From the NCBI RefSeq assembly GCF_014651955.1, contig NZ_BMXW01000004.1, positions 124,001 to 188,000 on the forward strand: a DNA stretch of 64,000 nucleotides, written 5' to 3'. The translations under genes were made by a program, and so were the position numbers. Below are positions 32,001-40,280 of this stretch, piece after piece. Below the pieces are notes generated by a model, which was given only the letters and a program-made list of their open reading frames with translations, was not told the DNA's origin and searched no databases. This stretch comes from Shewanella fodinae. GTDB taxonomy: Bacteria > Pseudomonadota > Gammaproteobacteria > Enterobacterales > Shewanellaceae. The stretch's first letter is position 1; every line of letters begins with the position of its first letter.

Positions 32001-32692
32001 ATGTGTTGGCCGATATTGACCGCCGCATTGCCTCGCAAAGTGCGCGTATTACCCGCGAAGTGGGTGAAGAGTTGTTCCTCGAAGGGGTTTCGGAGTCTGC
32101 GGTGAAGATCCGTTCCCGCATCAGTGAACTGGAGTTTTGGCCGGAGTTGGAAACCTTTGTCAAAGCCTTCCGAGCTTGGAAAGCGGATGGTTTCAGTAAG
32201 TTGCCGGATGAACACTATACCGACAGTATGCGCCGGGCGTTGGACATCATCGGCCGTGCGGCGCTCACTGGCGGCATTGCCAAGCTGCTGGAGATTGAGT
32301 TGCGGCTGAAAGAAGGCAACTCAGACCTGATTATCCGCACCGACCGTCAGCTCAATGAGTCGTCCAGCCACGGTATGGCCTATCTGATCCTGTGTAAGTT
32401 TCTGTTGGCTTTTACTCGGCTGTTACGAGGTAAAGCGGATGTCACCATCCACTGGCCGATTGATGAACTGGGTACCTTACATCACAGCAATGTGAAGAAA
32501 ATTTTTGATGCTTGCGAGAACAATAATATCTGTGTGCTCGGGGCATTTCCCAATCCAGAATCGGAAGTGCTTAATCTGTTTGTTAACCGTTACATCATCA
32601 ATAAGCAGACCAAGCGCTTGCAGCTAGTGAAACCCAAACTGGACCCGATTGCCCAAAAACTCAGTGAACGTCTGGCGAAGGAGACAGTGTAA
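29021..32692 (+). CDS. SMC/condensin-like ATPase (MksB/MukB-class, DUF3584-like)
   Basis: 1223-residue ATPase with the layout of an SMC protein. The N-terminal head has Walker A GTNASGKT at 30-37. Long heptad-like coiled coils run from about 260 to 530 and 640 to 980, separated by a hinge-like globular part (LPGWEQHLGKVVNPELL to LTLDLKALDIPAY). The C-terminal head has a signature-like SSSHGMAY at about 1114-1121 and Walker B TIHWPIDELG with Asp1148 and Glu1149. Length and motifs resemble the MukB/MksB group, perhaps the family once called DUF3584. ATG 29021 has AAGGA upstream. The next two genes overlap or abut and look like MksE and MksF. Its likely role is chromosome organisation or plasmid defence. 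Confidence 0.82.
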   Translation: MPSLTRILLIDTHLPGVVELRLDGHTNICGTNASGKTTLQRLVPVFYGEYPSRVVPSTRDSFERWYLPRESSYIIYEYQKADGLLYQAVLASAGDGKGVNYRFIAKGFELEDYIKSQNGDTILCHTMAELGREMKRLGVEYSNLLNTREYRAIIQNDRSLLNTGSNRSELRNYARLFSLCEADHSLRHIEKLAKAVHSKEGKMETVKSMIAAILEEDGVNPPTSSINPQRVESWIRESQLIAGFEKIRPEFDKLDLEYNELQAAELRLASLSQGYRHDEVLESQRQEQQQTLSQECNFRLKTLDEQWKEQRDELNQELSAAKGDANKLEDELDSIENQQNAYLDADIEQAKAHLEQLPLWRADLENLSERHKLLTEKHQDVEAAYNARRSKIGEQLNRELEKLHQQQDEQREQLDKQKLLASEDTTKLDNEWRERIDAGKAKFQEQQYQLKLSAAEQQLQVNNVSYTEEEKLTLAVFDERIERADTEQEAASVGVERLSGEERKLRAQRDQATEALRLAALRVNERQGELDDIRQMLFPQSHTLLEFLRRELPGWEQHLGKVVNPELLHRSDLHPGYLGESDSFYGLTLDLKALDIPAYAASEPELRARLAQAEDALQHAEGLKQQAEEQLVAANTALDNLGRELTMARTSYKNLREDLRRLMEERRNAQSEINRALAARKTEAGKRLTQLEHEMKLLNNQHLEWVDEQKSLALEARMENQVYWQDVIGAIEQQLQTIRDSIGQRRERAKEEQKACDSWYRNELKSRGINEDEIVALKRQMRELEGQIANAEQRRSEVLRYEDWYQHTWLQRKPKLVSELAKVKQALSALDQQLKNRASDVKQQRQQLENSLRQSNAAQVEASENLSKLRGLLRKLSDLKLPKNNEETPGSISERMRQGEELLLKRDYLLGSVKQYVDHFDQVIAAKSGSSLSETWERAREECSYVTDKGIRLLDYHKLVPALAQLLNVMVPQSITALREQGRIFGIDLTSFYDVLADIDRRIASQSARITREVGEELFLEGVSESAVKIRSRISELEFWPELETFVKAFRAWKADGFSKLPDEHYTDSMRRALDIIGRAALTGGIAKLLEIELRLKEGNSDLIIRTDRQLNESSSHGMAYLILCKFLLAFTRLLRGKADVTIHWPIDELGTLHHSNVKKIFDACENNNICVLGAFPNPESEVLNLFVNRYIINKQTKRLQLVKPKLDPIAQKLSERLAKETV

Positions 32693-33330
32693 TGAGCGAA
32701 ATCATAGCCCACGGTGAGCTGATTGAACGCTTACTGCGTGGTGAATTTATCTGTCGTACTACCTGTGAAGAAGGCTGGCGGGCATTGAAAAATCCGGCTA
32801 CCCGCGATCGGGTGGAAGCCTATCTGAACCAGATCAATCGCACGGTGGCCCACGCCGCAGAAGGTGAAGTGTTCTTTTGCGGCTACGTTAATCTCGGCGA
32901 CAACGAACGCAAGCTGATTTCGGCGCAGTTCCGCGAAATTTGCCAGTCGCTGATCCCGTTAGTGGAATGGCTGGTACTGGTGCAGGAAGCCAGTGGTCAG
33001 GACGCGCCGTTGACGGAAGGTGCACCAGTGCGCCTAACCGAATTACAAAGCCGCATTGAAGATACGCCTGCATTTCGTGAACAACTGGCGAAACTGAGCC
33101 AATATCGACTATTTGGTTCCAGCTCCAGCAGCGTTGATGGACAGATTAAACTGGTATTCAAACGGCTGGTGGAACTGGGTTACTTGTTACGACCAAACCC
33201 GGAAAAGCAGATATATCTCGCCACCGGTAAACTGGATTATCTGTATGAAGTGATCCGTTTTATCGATGAAACAGAGAGCCTGAGTCTGGAGGCGCAGGCA
33301 GAAACCGCCAGTCAGAGGGATCTGCTATGA
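32692..33330 (+). CDS. MksE-like accessory subunit (winged-helix) of the condensin-like complex
   Basis: 212 residues, starting on the last base of the ATPase stop codon (TAATG), so translation is coupled. HGELIERLLRGEFICRTTCEEGWRALKNP at 7-35 and LAKLSQYRLFGSSSSSVDGQIKLVFKRLVELGYLLRPNPEKQIYLATGKLDYLYEVIRF at about 133-192 look like two winged-helix units; the second ends with a typical wing. KITE-type subunits such as MukE and MksE have this architecture and length. I assign MksE-like from position, size and fold, not from a sequence match I can verify. Confidence 0.65.
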   Translation: MSEIIAHGELIERLLRGEFICRTTCEEGWRALKNPATRDRVEAYLNQINRTVAHAAEGEVFFCGYVNLGDNERKLISAQFREICQSLIPLVEWLVLVQEASGQDAPLTEGAPVRLTELQSRIEDTPAFREQLAKLSQYRLFGSSSSSVDGQIKLVFKRLVELGYLLRPNPEKQIYLATGKLDYLYEVIRFIDETESLSLEAQAETASQRDLL

Positions 33331-34547
33331 GCAGCAACTTACATCAGGCCGGGGTCAAGCTGTTGCGCTTGCTTGGCCGCCATGCCGAGCTGGTGATGGA
33401 TACCTATCTTGGCGGCAGCATCGATGAAGCAAAGCTGGAACCTGGTACGGTAAAAAAACTCACTGATAATGGCATTCTGTGGCGCCCGGAACCTGGAGAG
33501 CCGCTGCGTTTGTCCCGCAACGTCCGGGCCTTGCTGGAAGACGGACTAAAAGACGAGCGTAACCGGCAGATCAATGCCAATGTCGGTTCGGCGCTGGCGA
33601 CTATCAAAACATTGGCGAGTCACTACCGTGAAGCCCGTGCCAGTGTTGACTACAGTGCTGCTGAAGCTTATCTGGCCGATTTATCTGAACAGGTATACAG
33701 CTTTACCGAAAATCTGCGCTACTCAATTCGGGTGTTGTGGGGCCGCATCAATAATGAATTCGGTTATGTGGGATCAATCAGCGCCAAAATCCGTGAAAAT
33801 GAGTTGGCACAGAGCCAGGTCTCCGAATTGCTAAACGGTTTGGAGATGATTGAATTCCATGATCTGGGCGAGCTGGCGGGCGATATCCGCGAACTGCGGC
33901 GTTTGTTGGTCACCAGTTTACAGGAAACCCTCAGCTCTTGTGCACAAGAACTCAGTGTGGTGCAGGGGCGTTTGCTGGAGCTGCTGGGGCGTTTTCGTAA
34001 AATTCAGGGGCGCACTCGGCTGCTAAAAGGCTGGTTACTGTATACCGATCTGCATCCAGATTATGAAGTGGCCGACCATGTGGCCCACAAGCAGATCCCG
34101 TCGCTGTTTAACCAGGCGCAGTCCTTGCTGGCGCCCGCAGCGGTGGATGTACACAATCCGCAGCATGAACCGCAACTGTTGGCGCTGGTGGCCGGCATTA
34201 AAGCTATCAGCCGTGAAAATCTGCCACAGCATGCGGTGCAACAGGCGCAACCTGTGGCGGTCATTGCCGCTGAAGCCTTTGATATTCCTGATAATCCGTT
34301 GAAACAAGCGGTAGAAGAATATTTTTGTGCGGTTATTGATTCCGGCCGCAACCAATCGGCGTTGCAGTATCTTGAATCGCAACAGTTACCCTGGGATGCC
34401 GAAAGTTGGCTGTTTCAGGTGATCGGTGGTTTCGAAGGGCTGAGTGATGAACACAAACAGTTTTTTGAGCTGGAACCGCTGGGGGAGGTCCACCCTATTT
34501 ATTCCGGTAATTTTATTATCCGCGATGTAGAAGTGGGATTGCGTTGA
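33327..34547 (+). CDS. MksF-like kleisin subunit of the condensin-like complex
   Basis: 406 residues, overlapping the MksE-like gene by 4 bp (ATGA). The N-terminus (1-90) could be a winged helix: AGVKLLRLLGRHAELVMDTYLGG, then a short wing ILWRPEPGEPLRLSRNVRALLEDG. A long helical middle follows (100-260; YSFTENLRYSIRVLWGRINNEFGYVGSISAKIREN), as in MukF/MksF. The C-terminus (about 300-406) ends with a compact domain, FFELEPLGEVHPIYSGNFIIRDVEVGLR. The architecture fits a kleisin bridging the ATPase heads. No Toprim nuclease (MksG/JetD) follows; the next gene is an unrelated transglutaminase. Confidence 0.62.
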   Translation: MSSNLHQAGVKLLRLLGRHAELVMDTYLGGSIDEAKLEPGTVKKLTDNGILWRPEPGEPLRLSRNVRALLEDGLKDERNRQINANVGSALATIKTLASHYREARASVDYSAAEAYLADLSEQVYSFTENLRYSIRVLWGRINNEFGYVGSISAKIRENELAQSQVSELLNGLEMIEFHDLGELAGDIRELRRLLVTSLQETLSSCAQELSVVQGRLLELLGRFRKIQGRTRLLKGWLLYTDLHPDYEVADHVAHKQIPSLFNQAQSLLAPAAVDVHNPQHEPQLLALVAGIKAISRENLPQHAVQQAQPVAVIAAEAFDIPDNPLKQAVEEYFCAVIDSGRNQSALQYLESQQLPWDAESWLFQVIGGFEGLSDEHKQFFELEPLGEVHPIYSGNFIIRDVEVGLR

Positions 34548-34852
34548 CAGCAATCGGCAAATAATGCAGATAAAATGCCTGTTGCAAATATCCCTGCGAC
34601 GGGCAATCCACAAGCTTTTGTATTTTGTGAGCGAACGCTAATATTCTCGCGTCGTCGGGACAAAATGACTGTTTTCATTTTCAGCGGGCTGTGTATTGTA
34701 ATGCACAGCCATTTGGTGTTGTCTGAAATAATAAACCTAATGTTGGAAGGCACTTGTTTGCTTGGTTGCGACATGATGAAGGCGCAGTTGCCACTGCGGT
34801 CGCACGGCTTGGCGGTAGCTTCTTGATGTAGGAAAAATAAAGGAACTCAACG
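34548..34852. other. Intergenic region between the condensin-like operon and the transglutaminase gene
   Basis: 305 bases. A hairpin with arms GGCTGTG and CACAGCC lies at 34687-34710; the following sequence is not T-rich, so termination would be weak. The right end, with AATAAAGGAA before the start codon, should hold the promoter and ribosome-binding site of the next operon. No credible small gene seen. Confidence 0.45.
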
Positions 34853-35992
34853 ATGCAAAGACGAGATTTTTTAAAGAATGCTGCCTTGTTATCTACTGCG
34901 GGGGTCATCAGCCCATTGCTGGCAACGTCGGTGCAGGCGAAACCTGCCATCGCGGCCGCTGAAGGGCACCGCCGTTTTACCGTAACGCAGAACTATGATG
35001 TAAAAGCGCCTGAAGGTTCCGCTGGCGTGGTGAAATTGTGGATACCGCTGCCGGTAGACATGACCTTTCAACATGTATGCAGTTTGCAATATCAGGGCAA
35101 CTATCAAGAAGCTTATATCACCACAGGTAATGCTTATGGTGCCAAAACGCTGTTTGCCACTTGGCCAGATGCCAAAAGTAAACTGACCCTAACACTGGAG
35201 TTTGTGATTGAAACTCAGGATTGGGAACCGCGTAAAAACGGTGAGCTGGATAACTATAAAGTGCCTGACGTGATTCAATATCCCGCCGAAGTTAAACCTT
35301 ATCTGCTGCCAACTACCCATATTCCGGTCGATGGGCTGGTAAAACAGACGGCAGATAAAATTGTCGGTTCTGAAACTAACCCGCTGAAAAAAGCCCATAA
35401 AATCTATCTGTGGGTGACCGACAATATGTTCCGCGACAACGATGTCATCGGTTGTGGTACCGGCGATGTGGCGACTATTTTGAAAACGGGCAATATGGGC
35501 GGCAAATGCACGGATATCAGTTCCGTATTTGTGGCACTGGCGCGAGCTGCTGGTATTCCAGCAAAAGAAGTATTCGGTATCCGCGTTGGACAAGCGATTA
35601 AGCTGGGTAAGTATTCCCATAAAGCGTTTGGTAGTGCCGATGATAAAGGCGTTGCTAAAATCAGTGGCGGTCAGCATTGTCGCGCTATGTTCTATCTGGC
35701 GGGTTATGGTTGGTTGCCAGCCGATCCGGGAGATGTGACTAAATTGCGTTTGGTTGAGAAAAAGGATAAACAGGATCCAGCCTCTCAGGCCGTCAACGAT
35801 TATCTGTTCGGCAACTGGGAAATGAACTGGATTGCCTTTAACTATGGCCGTGATTTTGATTTGTATCCGAGCGCTGAACAGACACCGATCAATGATTTTG
35901 CCTACCCCTATGCTGAAGTTGATGGCGATCCGGTGAATTTCTACGATCCCAAAGTATTCGCTTATGACTACCAGTCAACCGAACAGCGCTAA
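34853..35992 (+). CDS. Tat-exported transglutaminase-like protein
   Basis: 379 residues. The start MQRRDFLKNAALLSTAGV is a Tat signal peptide, cleaved near VQAKPA (about 31), so the protein folds before export. The catalytic core is of the transglutaminase/cysteine-protease kind: Cys in GGKCTDISSVFVALARAAGIPA near 220, His in GGQHCRAMFYLAGYGWLP near 275, and Asp in PADPGD near 293. TGase-core proteins of bacteria are often peptidases or amidases rather than crosslinkers. The gene overlaps the MerT-like gene by 29 bp, suggesting a joint task at the envelope. Target unknown. Confidence 0.85.
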   Translation: MQRRDFLKNAALLSTAGVISPLLATSVQAKPAIAAAEGHRRFTVTQNYDVKAPEGSAGVVKLWIPLPVDMTFQHVCSLQYQGNYQEAYITTGNAYGAKTLFATWPDAKSKLTLTLEFVIETQDWEPRKNGELDNYKVPDVIQYPAEVKPYLLPTTHIPVDGLVKQTADKIVGSETNPLKKAHKIYLWVTDNMFRDNDVIGCGTGDVATILKTGNMGGKCTDISSVFVALARAAGIPAKEVFGIRVGQAIKLGKYSHKAFGSADDKGVAKISGGQHCRAMFYLAGYGWLPADPGDVTKLRLVEKKDKQDPASQAVNDYLFGNWEMNWIAFNYGRDFDLYPSAEQTPINDFAYPYAEVDGDPVNFYDPKVFAYDYQSTEQR

Positions 35993-36344
35993 CACCCAGC
36001 AAGGCTCCCACGGCTTTGTGGCTACTGTGGCTACGGCGGTTATCGCCGCAGTAGCCTCGAGTTTGTGTTGTATCGGACCCTTGCTGTATCTGGTGTTTGG
36101 CATTTCGGCGGCCAGTCTGTCAGGTGTTGAACAGCTGACCTGGTTGCATTACCCGATGCTACTGCTGTCAACAGGGTTAATTGCACTGGGTTTTTGGCGG
36201 TTGTATTTTTCGCGCAGACCCTTGTGCAGCGGCACGTTCAGTCGCACTAAGCTGTTAATCCTGTATTGGCTCGCGGTGCCGCTGGTGCTCGCCTTTCAGC
36301 TTTACCCTTATGTGCTGCCCTGGATTCTGGAGTGGTTTGAATGA
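35964..36344 (+). CDS. MerT-like metal transport membrane protein
   Basis: 126 residues, three or four membrane helices (about 20-45, 50-75 and 90-118). The first helix carries SSLCCIGPLLYLVFG, equivalent to the vicinal Cys pair of MerT that accepts Hg(II) from MerP. The second, cytosolic Cys pair of classic MerT is reduced to a single Cys in RRPLCSGTFSR. It overlaps the transglutaminase gene upstream and the MerP-like gene downstream by 4 bp. There is no merA, merR or merB nearby, so the metal may be mercury, copper or another soft metal. Confidence 0.78.
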   Translation: MTTSQPNSANTQQGSHGFVATVATAVIAAVASSLCCIGPLLYLVFGISAASLSGVEQLTWLHYPMLLLSTGLIALGFWRLYFSRRPLCSGTFSRTKLLILYWLAVPLVLAFQLYPYVLPWILEWFE

Positions 36345-36625
36345 AACGTTTAATGCTGATAATACTGTTGCTTGGTAGCCCGGCGGTGTGGGCTGCCGAT
36401 GAAACGGTGATTATCGATGTAGAAGCCATGACCTGTCCGCTTTGCGTTACTGTGGTCAATAAAGTATTGCGGCAAACGGACGGAGTGATCAAAGCCAAGT
36501 CATCACTGAAAACCCGCCAGGCGGTGGTGGTAGTGCCCGAGGGATTTGATACCAATAAATTGCTACAGGCGATTGATAAGACTGGCTATAAGGGCGTTAT
36601 TCATCAGGTTGAAAAATCATCGTAA
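36341..36625 (+). CDS. MerP-like periplasmic heavy-metal-binding protein
   Basis: 94 residues. Signal peptide at 1-18 (LMLIILLLGSPAVWA), then one heavy-metal-associated domain with the metal motif MTCPLC at about 28-33, where MerP and copper chaperones have MTCxxC. The downstream strands, VVVVPEGFDTNKLLQAIDKTGYKGVI, fit the ferredoxin-like fold. It would hand a soft metal ion to the MerT-like protein encoded just before. A strong terminator follows. Confidence 0.85.
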   Translation: MKRLMLIILLLGSPAVWAADETVIIDVEAMTCPLCVTVVNKVLRQTDGVIKAKSSLKTRQAVVVVPEGFDTNKLLQAIDKTGYKGVIHQVEKSS

Positions 36626-36647
36626 CGCTACGCTGTTAGCTCGACCT

Positions 36648-36677
36648 AAAAGCGATGCTTCGGCATCGCTTTTTTTG
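36648..36677 (+). terminator. Intrinsic terminator after the MerP-like gene
   Basis: AGCGATGC and GCATCGCT pair around a TTCG tetraloop, with seven T after the stem and AAA before it. It closes the transglutaminase-MerT-MerP operon and may also serve the convergent CBS gene. Confidence 0.93.
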
Positions 36678-36686
36678 TGTCGTTGG

Positions 36687-37109
36687 TCATTGGCCCTTCA
36701 GTAACTTACTGCATAATTTTACAAAATCAGACGAAGTGACAATCCCCAAGACTTTGCGTTCACTGTCGACGACCGGCAGGCAACCATGTTTGTTACTGAT
36801 AAAATAGTCCACCACGTCTGCCAGTGCTGTGTCGGTGGTTAATGGCGTAAAATCGGTTTCCATCAGTTCCACCAATGGGGTATAGCGTTCTCGTCTGTCC
36901 AGAGCCCCTGCACCGTAACGATTAAGCAGTCCCACGACCGTGGCGATCATTTTCTTGTGTGTCAGCAAACCTACTAAAGTGCCGTCGGCTTCTGAAATTA
37001 CCGGCAGGTGTCTTACACCTCGGCTCTGCATCAACAGGTGCGCATCCTTGATAGTGGCGCCGTCGCTGATACACACCACATTAGCTGTCATTATGTCCTG
37101 TACTTTCAT
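36687..37109 (-). CDS. Tandem CBS domain protein
   Basis: 140 residues comprising two CBS domains and nothing else. CBS1: VQDIMTANVVCISDGATIKDAHLLMQSRGVRHLPVI at 3-38. CBS2: LMETDFTPLTTDTALADVVDYFISNKHGCLPVVDSERKVLGIVTSSDFVKL at about 82-133. Such pairs bind adenine nucleotides and regulate a partner enzyme or channel. No partner is adjacent: the neighbours are convergent and divergent genes, so the role is open. Confidence 0.9.
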   Translation of the reverse strand: MKVQDIMTANVVCISDGATIKDAHLLMQSRGVRHLPVISEADGTLVGLLTHKKMIATVVGLLNRYGAGALDRRERYTPLVELMETDFTPLTTDTALADVVDYFISNKHGCLPVVDSERKVLGIVTSSDFVKLCSKLLKGQ

Positions 37110-37290
37110 GGTGTTTCCTTGTCTCAGTGTCGGCCGGGATGGGATTTGGCCGCAGTCATATCATACGCCAGCGCTGAAGATAAATGAATAATCAGCGGTT
37201 TCTTATAAACTTAATGATAAATTCACATACCAGTAACCGCCAGTACTGACAATTTGGGTCATTCAAGGATAGCTAAATAAGGAATGATTC

Positions 37291-39057
37291 ATGACCCACT
37301 CGTTTTCCCGCCGTCGCTTTCTGGCACTGTCAGCTAAAGGCATAGGCGCTGCGGTAATCTCATACGGACTCATGGGCTGTAACAGCAATGATGATGACAC
37401 CGACACTGTGACCGCAACTTTTAAACATGGTGTTGCCAGTGGTGATCCGTTGAGTGATGCCGTGATCCTGTGGACTCGGGTGACCCCGGTCACTGATGCT
37501 CAGGTGAAAGTTTCCTGGCAAGTGGCGACTGACGCTGCTTTCTCACAGCTAGTCACTAATGGTGAGACAATGACCGATGCGTCACGGGATTACACGGTGA
37601 AAGTCGATGCCGTGGGACTAAAACCTGGGACGCGTTACTATTACCGCTTTGCTGTTGGTAACGTGCAATCATCGGTAGGTATTACCAAGACCCTGCCTCA
37701 GGGCCAGGTGGCATCAGTGAAACTGGCCGTCATGTCCTGCTCCAATTATCCTGCAGGTTATTTCAATGTATTCGCTCTGGCGGCCGAGCGTGACGATCTG
37801 GACGCTTTGTTGCATCTTGGCGACTATATCTATGAATATGGTCGAGGTCAGTATGCCAGTGAACATGCGGCAGAGCTGGGCCGTGAAGTTTTACCGGCTA
37901 ATGAGTTGCTAACCCTTAGCGACTATCGCACTCGCTACGCCCAATACCGCAGTGATGCCAGCCTGCAGAAAATACATGCCAAAGTGCCCTTTATTACCAT
38001 CTGGGACGACCATGAAGTGGCGAATGATGCCTGGAAAGATGGTGCAGAAAATCATAACGATGGCGAAGGTGACTTCGAACTGCGTAAAGAAGCGGCGATG
38101 CAGGCGTATTTTGAATGGTTGCCGATCCGCCCTTGGCAAGCAGGGGATAATCAAGATATTTACCGCAGTTTCAGTTTTGGCGACCTATTAGATCTGCACA
38201 TGTTGGATACCCGTTTGCTGGCTCGTGACAAACAGTTGGATTATGCGGATTATCTGGATGCCAATGGCAATTTTGATCAAGCGGGACTGATGGCGGCTCT
38301 GACGGACAGCAGCCGCACCATGCTGGGGCAAACACAATTGGCCTGGTTACAGCAACAGTTGCAAACATCGACGGCCACCTGGCAGGTCATTGGGCAGCAG
38401 GTACTGATGGGGCGCATGCTGTTACCTGCAGCGGTCGCCACCCAACAGATGTCCATCAGTGATTATGCGGAACTGGGGCAATTGGCGCAGTTGGCCGCCA
38501 GAGCCCAGGCCGGAGATCCAACACTGACGCAGGCCGAACTGGATTATCTGCTAGCAAATCAGGCCAGACTCACTCCAGAGGTGTTAGCATTGCTGCAATT
38601 ACCCAATATTCCGTACAACTTGGATGCCTGGGACGGATACGGCTACGAGCGCGAGGTACTGTTACAGACGATTCGGACGCTGGGCAAAAATACCGTCGTG
38701 TTGGCAGGCGACACCCATAACGCTTGGGCTAATAATCTCAAAGATCAGGATGGCAATGCGGTGGCCGTGGAATTTGCCACCAGTTCCGTGACGTCACCCG
38801 GCATGGAAGACTATCTAGCGCTAGATCCCAGCCAAATCGATAGCTACGAACAAGCGGTGGTCAGCATGGTGACGGATTTGCAGTATACTAACTTGTTGCA
38901 ACGCGGCTACTTACTGCTGGAACTCACAGCAGAACGGGCCGATGCCACCTGGTACTTTGTGGACACTATCTTGTCCAACAGTTTTGCGGAACTGTCTGCC
39001 AGACGGCGCCAAGGGTATATGTTGGCTGGTACGCCAACAGTGGTAATGATACCTTAG
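37291..39057 (+). CDS. PhoD-type alkaline phosphatase/phosphodiesterase, Tat-exported
   Basis: 588 residues. The start HSFSRRRFLALSAKGIGAAVISYGLMGC combines a Tat motif (RRRFLAL) with a lipobox-like LMGC, so export and possibly lipid anchoring are expected. After an Ig-like N-terminal domain (FKHGVASGDPLSDAVILWTRV, diagnostic of PhoD) come the metal-binding parts of the phosphoesterase: HLGDYIYEYGRGQY near 178-191, WDDHEVANDAW near 240, LDLHMLDTRL near 302 and AGDTHNAWANNL near 473. PhoD enzymes release phosphate from phosphodiesters and monoesters and use Ca and Fe. There is no obvious Pho box upstream. The gene is monocistronic. Confidence 0.92.
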   Translation: MTHSFSRRRFLALSAKGIGAAVISYGLMGCNSNDDDTDTVTATFKHGVASGDPLSDAVILWTRVTPVTDAQVKVSWQVATDAAFSQLVTNGETMTDASRDYTVKVDAVGLKPGTRYYYRFAVGNVQSSVGITKTLPQGQVASVKLAVMSCSNYPAGYFNVFALAAERDDLDALLHLGDYIYEYGRGQYASEHAAELGREVLPANELLTLSDYRTRYAQYRSDASLQKIHAKVPFITIWDDHEVANDAWKDGAENHNDGEGDFELRKEAAMQAYFEWLPIRPWQAGDNQDIYRSFSFGDLLDLHMLDTRLLARDKQLDYADYLDANGNFDQAGLMAALTDSSRTMLGQTQLAWLQQQLQTSTATWQVIGQQVLMGRMLLPAAVATQQMSISDYAELGQLAQLAARAQAGDPTLTQAELDYLLANQARLTPEVLALLQLPNIPYNLDAWDGYGYEREVLLQTIRTLGKNTVVLAGDTHNAWANNLKDQDGNAVAVEFATSSVTSPGMEDYLALDPSQIDSYEQAVVSMVTDLQYTNLLQRGYLLLELTAERADATWYFVDTILSNSFAELSARRRQGYMLAGTPTVVMIP

Positions 39058-39135
39058 CGTTAAGCTCCCGAGCGACTGGACAAATGTGGCTGACAGCATA
39101 AGATGCAAATAGGGCCTTTTGCTGATAGCCACATT

Positions 39136-40167
39136 ATGTTTGATGACTTTACGCTCGCAACCCTTAATCTCTACAACTTTGCCGCGCCACCGTTGGCCTA
39201 CCATCAATTCGACAACATCTACACTCAGTTGCAATGGCTGCAAAAGTGCGACTGGATCACTCGCTGGATCCGTACCGCCAAACCACAACTATTGGCGATG
39301 CAGGAAGTGTTCAGTCCCGATGCGCTGCAAGCATTATGTGAAAAATGTGGGCTACCTTATTTTGTCACGGTAGCGCAGCCGCAGATAGAAGGATTCGTGG
39401 CGCATCAGAGTGTGGTGGCACTCGCCAGCAGTTATCCACTCACCGATGTCAGCGACGTTGAGATTGACCGGCAACTGATTTCAGCGCTGGGGTTAATGGA
39501 TGAGTTTGTGCCCAGTCGCCGTTTCCTGCGGGTAACCACAGTGTTGCCTGGAATTGGTAGCACCGATATTTATGTGGTGCATTTTAAGTCTCCTCGTTCA
39601 CTGCTAACGGCAGAGGACAGCCGTCTGCAAGGGGTGCCTGCATTGTTGGCGGGCAGCGCCCTCGGTCGCTGGGCATCCATTGTAAAACGGGGTACCGAGG
39701 CCGCGTTGTTATACCAGGCAATGTTGCAACGCCGTAACCATAGTGGTCATGCGATGGTGCTGATGGGGGACTTTAATGCCACCATCGACAGCAGCGAAAT
39801 GCGCGCCTTAATGACCGACAGTAGTCGCGTGTTTACCTCAGATATCCGGGCGGCAGGGTTGGCCGCATTGGACGCACTGCAATTGCAACAGCGCATTGGT
39901 TACTATCGCTTATATGATGCATGGGAGTTAGGGCAACAATATCAGCCAATGACCGATGCCCGCCCCGTCAGCCATTTTCACGGTGCTAGCGGCAGTGCGG
40001 TTGACCATATTCTGTTAAGTCAGGAGTTCAATGGCGCTAGCCAGCACAGCCTGGGTCAGGTAAAGGAATATCGGGTGTATGACGATCACTTGCTGCGACC
40101 AAATTATCAATTGGACGCTATGGCCAGCGATCATACGCCAGTGACCGTCACCATCAGTTTGCGATAG
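39136..40167 (+). CDS. Endonuclease/exonuclease/phosphatase family protein
   Basis: 343 residues of the DNase I-like (EEP) fold. [12 protein letters not shown] at 4-15 carries the first metal-binding Asn, LLAMQEVFS near 54 the metal-binding Glu, VVHFKSPR near 148, [12 protein letters not shown] near 215 the Asp and Asn, and [11 protein letters not shown] at the end the final Asp-His. No signal peptide is evident. An alternative start at 39103 would add 11 residues; neither has a strong Shine-Dalgarno, and 39136 begins right at the conserved domain. Substrate may be a nucleic acid, a phospholipid or a phosphoinositide-like compound; sequence alone does not decide. Confidence 0.82.
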   Translation: MFDDFTLATLNLYNFAAPPLAYHQFDNIYTQLQWLQKCDWITRWIRTAKPQLLAMQEVFSPDALQALCEKCGLPYFVTVAQPQIEGFVAHQSVVALASSYPLTDVSDVEIDRQLISALGLMDEFVPSRRFLRVTTVLPGIGSTDIYVVHFKSPRSLLTAEDSRLQGVPALLAGSALGRWASIVKRGTEAALLYQAMLQRRNHSGHAMVLMGDFNATIDSSEMRALMTDSSRVFTSDIRAAGLAALDALQLQQRIGYYRLYDAWELGQQYQPMTDARPVSHFHGASGSAVDHILLSQEFNGASQHSLGQVKEYRVYDDHLLRPNYQLDAMASDHTPVTVTISLR

Positions 40168-40280
40168 CCAGGCATCTGCCAGGCAATGCAGAATTAAGGT
40201 ATGATGCGCGCCATAGCGCGATGGTGATAGATACCATTCGCGGCCGTATCAGCGTTTTCATAGCCAAAGGGCATCGCATA

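Noticed and set aside
29021..34547. Classification as a Wadjet (JetABCD) defence system
   Set aside because: Gene order differs and the JetD Toprim nuclease is missing; the three genes are kept as condensin-like only.
35964..36625. Mercury-resistance operon
   Set aside because: Only MerT-like and MerP-like genes are present; no merA, merB or merR, and one MerT Cys pair is incomplete.
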